Positions 22,857-34,230 of a stretch of DNA of 64,000 nucleotides are shown here, piece by piece. A model generated the notes under the pieces. It did no database searches. It was not told the origin of the DNA and was given only the letters and a program-made list of their open reading frames with translations. Origin of the DNA: Viridothelium virens (Eukaryota > Ascomycota > Dothideomycetes > Trypetheliales > Trypetheliaceae); contig ML991820.1 of assembly GCA_010094025.1 (NCBI GenBank), positions 169,963 through 233,962 on the forward strand, written 5' to 3'. The position numbers were made by a program, and so were the translations under genes. How positions within the stretch are numbered: the first letter of the stretch is position 1; every line of letters begins with the position of its first letter.

Positions 22857-24742
22857 CGAGAGGAAGTCGCATTTGCTTTCTTCAAAGAATAAAAGAACTA
22901 CACCCGGAAGAAAGTAGGTAAAACTAGAGGAGAAGGCAAGGTACAAAGGTATAGTGGATGGATAGGAAAGATTGGAGAGCGGAATTTTTAATCAAGGGGA
23001 GACTGAGGACTTCATGAGATTGAGACAGAAGGATATGCGACCATCTCGTGAACTCGGAAAGACAGTGAACAAAATGGACTTGCAGAGCGCTTACTCTGTT
23101 GTATCAACAAGTGCAAATTACGGAAGATGTTCCTTTCGGACGGGCAAGAACGACCCAGGCAGTCTTGCTATTCCAACCAGACCAGTAGTCGATATTTGAT
23201 TGAAAAGAGAACGCTTGGTTCGAGCGTAGCATCTCGAAGAACGACTCGACTAAGCATCGACTGAGCATTGATAACGTATTGAGATTGGAGTCGAAAAAAG
23301 AGTAGAATCATTGTTTTTCCAGTTTTCCTCGCCAAGGAGGTAGTAATTCTACATCGTTACGAGGTACGGTAACCGCAGCTCGTGTCCGGGGCGACGGTTG
23401 TTAGAGCAGACATCCAGAGTAGCCTCGGCGATAAACAAACCCAGGCGTGCACACCTGTTCAGACCGCCTAATGCAGAAGGCCTGCTGTGCGTAAATCAAG
23501 GGATTACACTATCGGTTTCGCCTTATCGCGTTTTTAAAAATTATTTTTGGCCACCTTCTAAAGCACCTCCTGACTACGCGTATCTCGCTGCAAGTTTAGT
23601 CTACAGCAGGTACTCTATCTGTGCGAAAAAGATATCGTGAAACCTGCTGCACTCTTGCCTTTGAAACCACACAACCCCCTCAGACAGATAACGATACGAA
23701 GCGGACAGTGCAATTTTCGTATTGTGATTGTTCTTCTCGTCAAGCTATATTTGTCGGACCAACAGGAACGAACCTTTAAGTCCTTTTTGCTACGTCACAA
23801 TACCTGACAATATGGGATGAGCTTCTGCGCACAAGCAGGCAACCATCTACTTCATATCTCTGGAAATTCAGTTTCAAAACATTAAAGCATTGCTAGATCT
23901 ACGTACGTGCAGAGAATACTACCTAATCCCGGGCCTTGAGCCGGGGGAGCCTGCCTCTAGCTCGAACGCTAGCCGAGCTGAAAGCAAGCGGATTCAGCTT
24001 ATGCGGTCCCCGCCTGATTGTCGTTTATGACGAGACATTATATCCACTTCTTGGATCTCGTGAAAGCCTCTGAGCAAAAGCAGGGTGGCAAGCTTGGCCA
24101 ATAGAAATGCGAGGATAGGTACGATGGGTCTCTATCGTGCTTGAGTCTCGAACAAGATTCCAGTTGGCATATATTGGGTAAATATGGTTATCGGGCGGAC
24201 TGCGAAACGATAGAGCGACACATGTCATCAGGCACTGCTTGGAGTTGCTGCCCGCGTTTCAATTCTCTGCGCTTAGCTGTTGAGCCAAGTCCATGGTTGA
24301 CCCAAAGAAGGGCCACCGAGAGGGGATTTGCGAATGCCCAGAATCTCGGCCGCATTTCTCACAATTCATCTTGTTGATCTCCGCATATTCGGCACAACCT
24401 TAGGATGTCCTGGTCTCAAGCTGCCGGTTCACACGGAGAATCACGGATCGCTCCGTCGCTGTGCCTCATCTGAGATGCCCTCAAGCATCTCACGCAACTC
24501 CCATCCTCTCGCTTCCTGTGCCGCATTGGACGAACGTCATGCTGACGGGTCGCGAGAGCGATGTGTGTAATCAAAAGTCGACGTATTTCTTATAATAAAT
24601 GCTAACGACTTTGGCGCGATATGCATCATACTCATAAGATCTAGTCGAATTTCTCTAGACTCCTGACCACTTTGCTCCGCATCTTGACACGCGCTTCCTG
24701 GTTGTTTTTGCGGTTTCCGGCTGTCATTCATTTGCTCAAGAC
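22857..24742. other. Intergenic, about 1.89 kb
   Basis: This is the divergent region between the histidine kinase (-) and the FAD oxidoreductase (+), so both promoters lie here. A foldable GC-rich stretch (CGGGCCTTGAGCCGGGGG) sits near 23930-23947. Frames of 60-80 codons are present but match nothing. No tRNA or repeat is identified. Confidence 0.45.
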
Positions 24743-26450
24743 ATGATCTCGCTTTCGGCCGAGCTTCAAGGCGTCCTGGAAAGACTTCCAGATCATATCT
24801 CGCAATCCCTTGGCTCCGGTGGATATCGGCACATAATCCAGAGTCATGCGGAGTCTCTAGATACCATTGGTCGTGACGCTGAAAAGACTACAGCCAAGAC
24901 TCGCGCCCAACTTACGTGCAAAGCTAGTAGCATCCTCTTCAGTAAGCATCGAGTTGTCGTACCGGAAGAGCCTTCATATATAGATCACCAAAAAAACTAT
25001 TGGTCGGTTGGACTTGGTCGATACTATTCACGAGAACTGACTTTGAGAGTCAAGGTCGAAGACATGCTGGCTTCCAGCAGCCGGCTTCATCAAGCCTCTG
25101 AATAGTATCGAGGTAGCCCTCAGCCTGAAGATTATTACCTACACGCAATCTCGCTTCGCAATCCGGAGTGCTGGGCACAATGCTAATCCGGGTTTCAGCA
25201 GCACGGGAGAGGAGGGAGTTGTTTTAGACCTTGGTGCACTCAATACCGTCGAATTGTCATCTGAGCGGGAGATTGTCTCTCTCGGACCAGGTGCAACATG
25301 GGAGAAGGTCTACGAAGAGCTAGAAAAGTATGAACTCACAGTCGTGGGAGGGAGAGTGAGCGGCGTAGGCGTAGGGGGCCTCATTCTCGGTGGAGGCATG
25401 TCTCATTTCTCGAACCATTGGGGTCTTGTCTGCGACAATGTCAAGAATTTTGAAGTTGTTCTTGCAGATTCCTCAATCGCCCATGCGAACGCCATCGAAA
25501 ACCCTCAGCTTTTCCGCGCCCTAAAAGGAGGCGGCTCCAATTTCGGTGTAGTCACGAAATTTGACTTGTATACATACCCCGACTATCGTGTATGGTATAC
25601 CTTCAAGGTATATAATGCGAGTGATTCGGAACGTGTCATCAAAGCCTCGGAGAGGGTACAGAAAGCTATGGACGAAGACGATCGCATTGGATTTTTCCTG
25701 GTAACAAACAGCGCTTTCCTTGTGGCGGGAATGCTATATATGGGATGGCCGGAAGAAACTCCTGGTATATTCAGGGTATTTGAAGATATAAAGCCGATGA
25801 TGGATGCCGTACCTGAGACTAAAGGGACTCAACTGTCGGTAATCCAAGCTTTCGATATGAGTGAAGAGGGAAAGTAAGTACTTTGTCTCTCTACATTGTA
25901 GCCAATGGAGTCAGCTAATTGGGAATCTAGGCGGGAATCTGGAACAGCGACGACACGCCCAGATGCGGATCTCTATTTGGAACTGCACAAGGTACTCCAG
26001 GATATTGCCAAGTCTGCGGCAGTCACATTGCAGTTCACTTTCCAGCCAATAGGCAAAGCTGCCGTTAATAAAGGCAATGAATATGGAGGAAACTGTCTCA
26101 ATATTCCTCGCGAGAACCAGTCATGTATGTCAACGCCTTTGAGAATCTCCGAAGCCTGCTCATACACTTTCCTAGGGCTCGCAATGATGGTTCAATGGAA
26201 CGACGACGCAAACGACGGTGAAGCACGTTCGCAGATCAGCCAGCTGATTTCCTCTCTCAAGTCCACATGCAAGACACGCGGGCACCTCTTGGACTTTCAT
26301 TTCATGAATGACTGCTCTTACACGCAGTCTCCCTTTCAAGGCTATGGTAAGGAGAATCTGGCTTTCCTGAAAGCTACCGCGGCCGAATGGGACTTGCAAG
26401 GCGTCTTCCAAAAGCTCCAGAGCTCCGGGTTTCTGTTGTCCAAAATGTAG
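24743..26450 (+). CDS. FAD-linked oxidoreductase (FAD_binding_4 / berberine-bridge-enzyme-like)
   Basis: Four exons: 24743-25006, 25050-25873, 25931-26124 and 26176-26450. Intron 1 (43 nt, GTTGGA..GAGAG) is the least certain; introns 2 (57 nt) and 3 (51 nt) are standard. The product is about 518 residues, normal for the family. FAD-binding parts are visible: RFAIRSAGHNANPGFSS with the histidine expected to hold the flavin covalently (His131), then GRVSGVGVGGLILGGGMSHF, where the second flavin-linking Cys of BBE enzymes is replaced by Val. NPQLFRALKGGGSNFGVVTK is the usual third block. Such enzymes oxidise alcohols, sugars or secondary-metabolite intermediates with O2. There is no signal peptide at this start, although most relatives are secreted; an unseen upstream exon is possible. 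No biosynthetic cluster surrounds it. The substrate is unknown. Confidence 0.88.
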
Positions 26451-26865
26451 ATGTCCGAATTCTGTAGTATTCATAGAGCTGATGCATCAATGATCTGAGA
26501 GTTCTCAATACAGTGTGACTGCCAGGGTTTGGGTATATTGAAGTTATTATCGCGTTTTCGAGTTCTAAAGAAGAATGTCCGACAACGTGTTATGATGTGG
26601 CTTTTGCCACTGATGTAATTGACAAATGCAAGCGCAACAGGCGGATGGCGATTTAGGAGCTGATCCAATCAGAGGGCATTCTCAGTGATTTCGCTCTTAG
26701 AGCAGTTCTTGATATTGGTGCATCACCTATCATACTTTCGACAGGGTTACGCCCTAACTGATAGAAGCGGCCAAGGGCGATTTTGGAATATGTCGCCATT
26801 GATATCGTGATCTAATTACCTGCTCATTGCAGCCTCTTCGCGAAGAGATCGACTAATACGGATGG
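26451..26865. other. Intergenic, 415 bases
   Basis: This is the 3' flank of the FAD oxidoreductase gene. Nothing is recognised beyond short chance frames. Confidence 0.4.
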
Positions 26866-27315
26866 CTATCTCACAGGCAAGATGCCTACTCTAGGCCTCC
26901 AGATGATTTCGAACTCAGAGTCACTGCTACCACCACCATCATCTTCATCTCCGACCTCATATCTCACACTGTCAAGTTCGCTTACAACATCCCACCCTGC
27001 GCGCTCAGCCTCTCTCTCCCTTTTGCCTCGCCAATCGTCCACCGCCTTGTCAACGAGAGGGCCGAGATCATATCCCCCGCGCTCCTCATAGCATTCTCCG
27101 TTACTGCCTCCTTCCTCATCCAACCAGTCACGATCCATCGCCTTCAGAACATCAACTCAAATAACAGTCTCCACTGCCGCATCCTCAACTAACAGATCCA
27201 ATGCCACCGGAACTCCTCTGTTCCACCCACGAACCTCCCTTTTCCGCTCCTTCTCCTCCGCACATCGTCGGCTATAGCTCACCGTGTTCCCTCTGCTATC
27301 GCTGTACCTTCCCTT
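26866..27315 (-). CDS. Possible small hypothetical protein, two or more exons
   Basis: A tentative gene on the minus strand. Exon 2 (26866-27141) encodes an acidic protein that starts AMDRDWLDEEGG and ends SDSEFEIIWRPRVGILPVR. A good donor, CACG|GTGAGC at 27282, and an acceptor, TCTGAAG at 27142, would join it in phase to an exon read as KYYQETKWLWRPMKGKGRYSDSRGNT. The ATG used here is the internal Met at 27315. The open frame continues upstream to about 27372, so a further 5' exon is likely. No family is recognised. Support is the coherent codon use and charge pattern across the splice only. Confidence 0.33.
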
Positions 27316-28595
27316 TCCTTTCATCGGCCGCCACAGCCATTTCGTTTCTTGATAGTACTTTCGCGGACGACAGGCGCAGATGTCAAGTCATCAGGGCAGA
27401 GAGGAAACCATGGACATTTGTCGGATGCGTGTGCGTGATGAGGTTGTCCGACCTGGGCTGAATTGAAGTTACCAACCCCATTGTACGGGCATTGCGGGTA
27501 TTTGTGTTTCTGGGTACGGTCGCGGTGGTAAGGAACGGATGGGGCATGTAGGTCGGAAGAGGGGGTAACCTCCAATGTCGAGACGCGGCCTTGCACGACC
27601 TGATTGGTGTGTTATGGACAGTTGCAGGTTCCCCTCCTCCCTGGTTTTCTACTGGTCGTAACAGAAAGCATTCTCGATAAGTCCCTGTCAACTTTCCACA
27701 TTCAAGTGCTTTAACTCCGAAGTTTGGCATCTAGGTAGCTCAAGTCGGTTTTCATCTCCGAGCTGCTTTGTGACTGTGAGTCTTATAGTATGGCTTGATA
27801 ATGTTGAAGATCGACCCGAATCCATCCAAACTAGGCCTAGCGCACCTGTGAAACCACACATAAAACCTTTAGACCTAGATAGCTTCATAGAATCAAGACA
27901 TCAAAAGACTTCAATTTCAACAAATAATAAACATTAGGAATTCTGTTAATTTGGAGGGGAGTGGATTAAATACGCTGTCTTAACAAAAAACCTATTTGAT
28001 AGCGCCAAAATCGTCCCGGTTAATAGAGAAAGGGGTAAAGAGTATCATTATCGAATAGAATAGATGATTATGGCCTGTTGTGGGCTAGCACAGATTTTAC
28101 AATGTAATGGCACAGTCCCTCAAGCGTCGCCGCGACGCACGGGCCGTACGGTATGGAAAGGCTGCGTTCAGACTATCGTAGTGCCGGTTGCAGGGCGGAA
28201 AGTCACTAGAGTAGACTTATTCCCGGCAGAGCTAGATCTTTGTTGAGTTGTTTGTCAATTTTTATATATGTCTCAAACTCTCGACATATGAGAGACTCCA
28301 TCTTGTAACCCGCTAAGACATAGAATACCAGGTTTGTTATAGTCCGACCTTGTGGCTTGTGAGTATGTAGCCGCGCGTGTCTTGGCCTGCAAGTTCAGTT
28401 GGCCCTGTATGCCCGGATAAGAATAAGATAGGTATGCAGCACTATACAGAAATACTGCTTGGTCAAACCCGGGAAGATAAGGCTTTAGCCTTAGTACCAT
28501 TCCCATACAAGCGTTTGAGATTTTCTGACTCTTCGCGCTGACAGCTCTGTTCCTGTATACGAGAATTTTATATAGCTCTGAAAATTTCTAAATAC
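27316..28595. other. Intergenic, about 1.28 kb, A/T-rich in part, with one repeat copy
   Basis: The left border of the HET/NLR island. It contains the first copy of the dispersed repeat (about 27805-27945), annotated separately, followed by an A/T-rich stretch to about 28060. Frames on the minus strand at 27321-27730 with several Cys and His residues match nothing I know. Confidence 0.45.
27805..27945 (+). repeat. Dispersed direct repeat, copy 1
   Basis: Begins GAAGATCGACCCGAATCCAT and shares with 31328-31445 the blocks TAGCGCACCTG and the 26-base block running from GACCTAGATAGCTTCATAG into AATCAAG, plus TCAATTTCAACAA. The order and strand are the same, with small indels. I estimate four fifths identity by eye. 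No coding capacity. Probably a remnant of a transposable element. Confidence 0.7.
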
Positions 28596-31133
28596 TTACC
28601 TCAATCGTATCCATTTTCTTTGTACCGACCACTTGTCATTCATAATAGACACAGTACATAGTCCAACCCGAACAGCGTAATCCATGTGTTTCTCTATCAT
28701 CATCAAATAGTAACTTTCCCTATGCCTGTTATAAGCAAGCTCTATAAGCTCCAATTTTCCTAGCTGAAGAAGTTCATATAAGACCTTCGCCTGCCATGGA
28801 CCGCGAGAGATATAGCAAGTCATCTTGTATCCGTACAACCTGATATCGCCGGAACTGTGAAGAGAGATTTCGGCCGAATTTACACAGTCAACGTCCAGGA
28901 GCAAGACCTTCGGCAGGACAACGTGAGCGGGTAGGAGTTCTGATCCCACTAATTTAGCAGAATAAAGGTGCCGGAAGCTGACCCACGAATTCGGTTCTAA
29001 CTCCAAGCGTGCGTCGTGCAACCTGCCGTCCATCATAAGGCTTGCTTGGGGGAAATATATCTCGCCAGGCCATCCCATCCAAGACCAAGATGGAATTGAA
29101 GTTGGGCTTGGATGGCTTGAAGTCATGTCAATGGAAGAGCGTTCCCGAGCTCTAGTATTCCGGGGCCGGTCAAGAGGTCCTCGGCGTGCCCAGAGCAAAC
29201 TCGATGCGAAATGCTCCAGAACTTCGCCTGATGAACCAGAGAAGGAGACTCCCCAAAGCTGATGAACTTCTCTCTTCGCGAAATATCTCATGATACCTGC
29301 GAAAGCTTTCTGTCTGTCCTCTTCAAAAGTGAGAACTCTTTTAGAGTACTGAACCACTAGATTCTTATATAGTAGTTCTTTCGAATACGAATAATTGACT
29401 TTATTTCCGGTAAAACGACGCCCCGTATTCATGGACAGTATTCCTGATTGGAAAGAAGGATAGATCATGCCGTGAGGATTGTGAATCAGATTGATATCAG
29501 GAGCGATACTCTCGCTGCAGTGCATAGTATTACACTCGAAGTAGAATTGGTCGTCAGTGAAGACTACACGTCGCGTTGACAAGACAATTTCTTGCAGAGT
29601 CCAGCCTCTTTCTGCCCACTTTGATGAATGTATGCGGCGGTGCGGATGAAGTGTAGAAGTAAAGATGGTAATTCGTCCGATCTTTACAGTGCTTTGGGAT
29701 GTTCGAGACGTTGCATTAATGCCGGGAAGACCATAGTGACAATCTTGCCCACAGGCAGTTATAACTGTCAAGTCTGCGCCTCCGTATATTGAGTCCATTT
29801 GACTGATCTGATCATGCTTCTCCTCAGCGTTCTTTTGGTCGATACAGAGCCTGTCAACCCACAAATACTTGTAACCCAGAGCCTTGGCTACTACGAGGGT
29901 ATCCTGGATGGTTTTGGCAATCCTCGGGTCAAGACTCGGAGATCCATCGTCTTCTTTTGATGGTTCTCCATAGTGGCTAGTTGCCGTGCCCCATACATAG
30001 CTCAGTGCAACATAGGAAGCATTTTCTGGGGCAGACACTACCTCAAATGTCTGACAATTTATGAGTTTTAGGCCAGTGATCTGACTCTTATCATTCTGAC
30101 AAAGCGAGTGGCGAGAGGTACAGAAGTTTAACCAGTCCTTGGCCTGAGAGAGATCGGCGTTCTGCCCTAAGATTCGTGGGTTGAAGAGAAAAGTGTCATG
30201 TTGATCTTCCTCAAGGCAGAACAATCGTTCGGCATTTTCAGCTCGAAGTCGAAATGTCTCCCCATTCATACCAATCGGAACCACTCCGATGCAAGCGACG
30301 TCCTTTGCTCGATGCCAATCTCTACAAAGCCCAAACTTAATCGTTTTGCTTGTCTTGAGGTACGAGTATATCCGCAGCTGGTATTCCGAGGGAAGACTCT
30401 TGGACTGGATCCGAAGATGATAGAACAGATCGCACAAAGGACAGTATATACCCGTAGACAGATCGTTACAGTGGGTCCTGAGATCAGCAAGCAGAATTCC
30501 GTTGCTTTGATTCTGAAGAGAAGGAAAGTCGACGTCGAGAACCATCTGGAAATCGATTTGCTGACAATGTTCGCAGAGCGGGTGTTTTTCTGAGGCAGCA
30601 TCCCTACGCCTCTTTGGCGCTGGCAGTGCATGCTCGCAGGTGTCAAGTCGTCTTTTCCGCACACCACCTTCTACCTCAGTATCCTCGACTTCCGTATATG
30701 GCGCAACGGTGCTATCCTTCGTTGAGCCCGGTAATGACAAAGGCGTAAGAGGGTAGGATTCAGAAACCTCCGATGACGATGTCGAGATCGGTAGAAGAAC
30801 TGACGTAAATGTCTGAGTATATATCGAGCAATCAGACCAAGCGCTAGGGGCCTTCGTGTACCTGCGGTCGGAGACCTTTCTGAGAAAGATGACCGTTGCA
30901 TTCTGAGACTGCCAGTCGATCCATTGTTCAATGCCAGCTAGGACGAGTGGAGGTAAACGCACTCAGTCAGTTGAGGAAATCGCGCCTTGCAGCCGACGGA
31001 TTCTTGCTTTGTCGAATTCGTCACCTTGAAAATATGGTAGATGCTTAATTTGGAAAAATGAAACTGAAAGGACGGCTTGACAGAACTTTGCGGGCTGTTC
31101 GGCTTCGATCATGAAGCTGTTGTGGCGCAGCAT
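28596..31133 (-). CDS. HET-domain (heterokaryon incompatibility) protein
   Basis: Two exons on the minus strand, 31025-31133 and 28596-30937, with an 87-nt intron (CAAG|GTGACG..GTCCTAG). The first exon gives MLRHNSFMIEAEQPAKF and joins in phase to AGIEQWIDWQSQ, so a GTG-like start at 30962 is not needed. The product is 816 residues. Near residue 150 a Cys motif C..C (LCEHCQQ, CPLCDLFYH) precedes the HET core, as in many fungal HETs. The core reads YVALSYVWGTATSHYG, YLWVDRLCIDQKNAEEKHDQ and KWAERGWTLQEIVLSTRRVV, and PSWSWMGWPGEIYFP follows later. HET domains trigger programmed cell death on non-self recognition (family knowledge). Copies of a short direct repeat lie on either side. No effector or NTPase domain is fused. 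The frame appears intact. Confidence 0.88.
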
Positions 31134-31327
31134 CGTCAAGGCTTGCAGGCAGTGCTGTGGAACCTTCGGGCAATTTGGGTACGATGTGTCAGGCTTTTTA
31201 GTCTACTAAAGACAGTATACTGTAACCAGTTTGAACAGTTGTATTAAAAAGGCGGAGATACCGTTGGTAAAGAGGATTTTACCTCTTTATACAGCCTTGT
31301 AAAGGAATAAGCGCTTACTTCTGTTGG

Positions 31328-31445
31328 AAGATCAACCTGAATCCATCCTACTTAGGCTAGCGCACCTGAAACCCTACACAAACCCCTCCGACCTAGATAG
31401 CTTCATAGAATCAAGAGACATCAATTTCAACAACTTCTAGGAATA
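31328..31445 (+). repeat. Dispersed direct repeat, copy 2
   Basis: The counterpart of copy 1 at 27805-27945, in the same orientation. It starts GAAGATCAACCTGAATCCAT and carries TAGCGCACCTG, then GACCTAGATAGCTTCATAG and TCAATTTCAACAA. The two copies enclose the intact HET gene, about 3.4 kb apart. Confidence 0.7.
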
Positions 31446-31859
31446 TTAAGGCTGCATGAACACTAGTTAATTTTCATTTAAGCCAGAAAGAGTACTCTGG
31501 AACACCATAAAACAAGTCTCGCCAAGCGACCTTGCCTAAAAGCCTACAAGAGAGAAGTAGCTCTGTGACTGTAAGGTGAAGTAGTTTAAAAACTATTAGA
31601 TAACACCACCGATACTGGAGACTCTTACTTTGTCGCATAATCTGATCAAATAGGATACCCACCTGTTTACTGAGATGAACACACAGCGTCTAAAGAGACA
31701 TGTATAGAAGCTCGCGAATGCTGCTTGAATATGCTTTGTCGCTTAAATATACATTGCTGGACGCGTCTTCTTTCGGGATTAAAAATGGTTCTCGTCCAGA
31801 ACAAACAATAAAGCGAGAACTCGCCAATCGGCTAATTCGGTTTAATTAGAGAAGGTGAA

Positions 31860-32013
31860 TATGATAAGCTATAAGGATATTATGGAGGCGCGAGTGAAGC
31901 GCGCTGGGAAAGCTGAAGCCACCATGAGCAAGATAAACCGTAATTAGCAATACGTGTATCTTACACTAGATACGAATGCATCAAGGCTAATAGCGCCTAT
32001 CGTGCGGACGATC
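31860..32013 (+). pseudogene. Possible C-terminal remnant of a pogo/Fot1-type transposase
   Basis: The frame reads ISYKDIMEARVKRAGKAEA up to a stop, then continues in frame with SRLIAPIVRTI. The first part looks like the basic tail of fungal DDE_1 (pogo/Fot1) transposases, which often read (M)SYEDIEEAR.KRAAK. This is resemblance from memory over ~20 residues in A/T-rich, decayed sequence. The rest of the transposase is not recognisable upstream. Confidence 0.28.
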
Positions 32014-32780
32014 TAAATTTGGTACTCTTGTTACTTGAATTGATGTTATTAGGTAGATCCACACGAGTATCACACTCTTTATTATCGTATATCTTATTTA
32101 GAAATTGGCCTTTAACACACTTTCGGTATGATAAGATAGGAGCTGTAACTACCTTACCGAGGTTAAGAAGATAAAATAACTTTTAGATAGACGACATAAT
32201 ACCTATTGATATTGAGTATTCCAAGCTTCCAGCATCCATCACTTGTTTTAGATCTTGGTCATCCATCATCTCGTGAATACTTAATTCGCCTTTGTGTAAT
32301 GAACGACAATCGGTTCTATAAGCCAAATTATGAATAGTCGACTTTACTTTAAGCGCAGCTCTGAGTAAGATATCGATATTACAATTCTGAGAGATTGTGG
32401 TAGTAAACTGCGGTGACATAGAGTGCTCCTTGTATACCAAAAAAGGCAGCAGCGTATAAAAAGGGGCTTGAGTTGCGTACTCTGTAAGCACAAGGCTGAC
32501 GGTAGGAAAAAGTGCATGTTAATATCAAATTACACTTCGGCTCTTAAAACGCCAGAAATAGCGGCTGTGCCATCCACAGGCACAGAACTCTAGGCCACAC
32601 TCCTTCAGTGTACTGTCTACCAACAATCTGTCGTTATAATCCAGACGCATAGATCCAGCCAATTCGTGGCTGACATCGCAGGTATGAGGATGCGAAAGAC
32701 GCGAAGGACGTGCAATTGCTACTGGTGCGGCTGTCACCTGCTGTCGCTGGATGAGGCGGCGTGCGCGGCCTCTCCTGCGT

Positions 32781-32940
32781 TGACCAGCATGGCCAAGCTG
32801 GCATCGATGTATAGGAACCAAGGCCAATGGAAAGGGGTGAAGAAGCTGGAGGTACGAGTGACGGAGACAAGAAAGAGTGTACTGGGCGAGGAGCATCCAC
32901 ACACGTGGAGCAGCTCAAATAACCTCGCTTTTATGTAGAA
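32781..32940 (+). pseudogene. Relic of a kinesin-light-chain-type TPR repeat (NB-ARC/TPR NLR family)
   Basis: Reads LTSMAKLASMYRNQGQWKGV, then KKLEVRVTETRKSVLGEEHP and HTWSSSNNLAF before a stop. This is one full 42-residue TPR unit of the kind that makes up the C-terminal sensor of fungal NB-ARC-TPR or patatin-NB-ARC-TPR proteins, plus the start of another. No NB-ARC, kinase or patatin part is found on either side, so it is a fragment. It sits head-on to the HET pseudogene at 33.0-34.1 kb. Confidence 0.55.
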
Positions 32941-33035
32941 AGAGTAAAGTTGACAGATAGATCAAAGATGAAGAAAAAATTGAGCTCCCTAGACATCGAG
33001 TTTCAGAGTTTGAGAGCTCGAATATGGAAAATTTA

Positions 33036-34100
33036 CTATGCATTTTCGAGAATGCTTTCGCTTAGGGGTACCTTTCGTTTCGTAGGAGGGACGTTACTAT
33101 CTTGAGATACTCTGACCGGCGCTCTCCAATCTATCCGCAACAAGCTCAGAAATCTAGGCCGAGGGGCCGACCAGCGGCACGGTAGCCACAAAAGGTCCAG
33201 TGTGAAGTACGATATGGTCAGACCATAAAACGTTTCAAGACCACTTTCCGCTGCGTTAACAGCAATTCCTGCGAAAGCATTCAAAATGTCATTATCATTG
33301 GTAAAGTTTCGGTCAATGTAAGTCTGTAGGTAGTCTTGGTTGCGAGGATGGGTCCGATCGCTGAATCTGTGGTGGACGCCTAGAGAATCCCAATTCATTT
33401 GGTGGTCGCCTATATCAGCCTGATAGTACCCGAACTCCAGTGGAAATTGTTCCTGAGCGATGTTCTCGCGGCATCGTACGGTATTGCATCGATACTTATT
33501 TTGTCCTCCAAAGAAAATAAGTCGACGTTTCGCAAAGTACTCCTGATACCTAGAATGCAGTCAAAAGCACAGCTCAAATGTTGCGCATGGTACAGTACTT
33601 ACATCCATGCTCTCTTCGCCTAGGCTGAATCCTTGATACCTAGATAATGCAGAGGGAAGATAAGAGTCAATCCATTGGCAACTGAGATAACCTCTTGTTG
33701 CATTCGGCGAGGAGATGAAACAGCGGGAAGACCAGCATTCGCGTTTGAGCCAGTAGCTGCAGAGATAGTCAGGAATGCATGCTGATAGATGGTGTGCACA
33801 TGGCTCACCGTGCACTGCTTCATCATCCGAGATGATGCAGTAGAGTAAACATTGATCCACAGATAATGTTGCCCGCAAGATCTTGCAAGAGTCATCGCAT
33901 CAGGAATGGGTTTGAGCAAAATCCTATGAATTGGTCTTAAGGCCATCAGATAGGCAAGACTCTTGGAGATTCACAAGACTTCGAGAGAATTCAGCCTCTC
34001 CCCATACGCCGCCGTACCTTCATGCCGACTGTTGTGACGTTATGAACCTCGAGTTTCAGGAAAACCTTGGGATGCCTGATGAGAGACCATAACATGGTGT
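33036..34100 (-). pseudogene. HET-domain pseudogene
   Basis: Read on the minus strand. Recognisable blocks, in order, are LAYLMALRPIHRILLKPIPD, AMTLARSCGQHYLWINVY, then in another frame CIISDDEAVHGE, and back to IYQHAFLTISAATGSNANAG. After a 53-nt intron with intact GTAAGT and CTAG ends (33550-33602) come YQEYFAKRRLIFFGGQNKYR, DILNAFAGIAVN and SYFTLDLLWLP. Two frameshifts (near 33840 and 33800) and one in-frame TAG at 33620-33622, where a Trp codon is expected, break it. The usual RAWTYQE reads RAWMYQE, also a C-to-T type change. The N-terminal part beyond 33960 and the C-terminal part before 33200 are degenerate. The boundaries are approximate. Confidence 0.8.
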
Positions 34101-34230
34101 AGATTATGACTGAAGCCAACTCTTCGGGCCATACTTGCATGACACGCTGGATAACTCGAGGTTTGAGCGTGTGAGCTCTGACTTTGCCCTCACGCTAAGC
34201 CGTGTTCGACTCGCGACATCCTGTAGCTTC

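Larger units (their letters stand above)
31134..32780. other. Gene-poor, A/T-rich stretch with repeat copy 2 and transposase-like remnant
   Basis: This stretch separates the HET gene from the TPR relic. It holds the second dispersed repeat and a short pogo-like remnant (both annotated separately) and is visibly A/T-rich from about 31430 to 32250. A minus-strand frame at 32183-32491 of about 100 codons resembles nothing. The composition suggests decayed repeats, possibly RIP-affected. Confidence 0.5.

Noticed and set aside
30938-30962. GTG-like start for the solo HET gene at 30962
   Set aside because: A 5' exon with an ATG at 31133 joins in phase across a good intron, so the non-ATG start is unnecessary.
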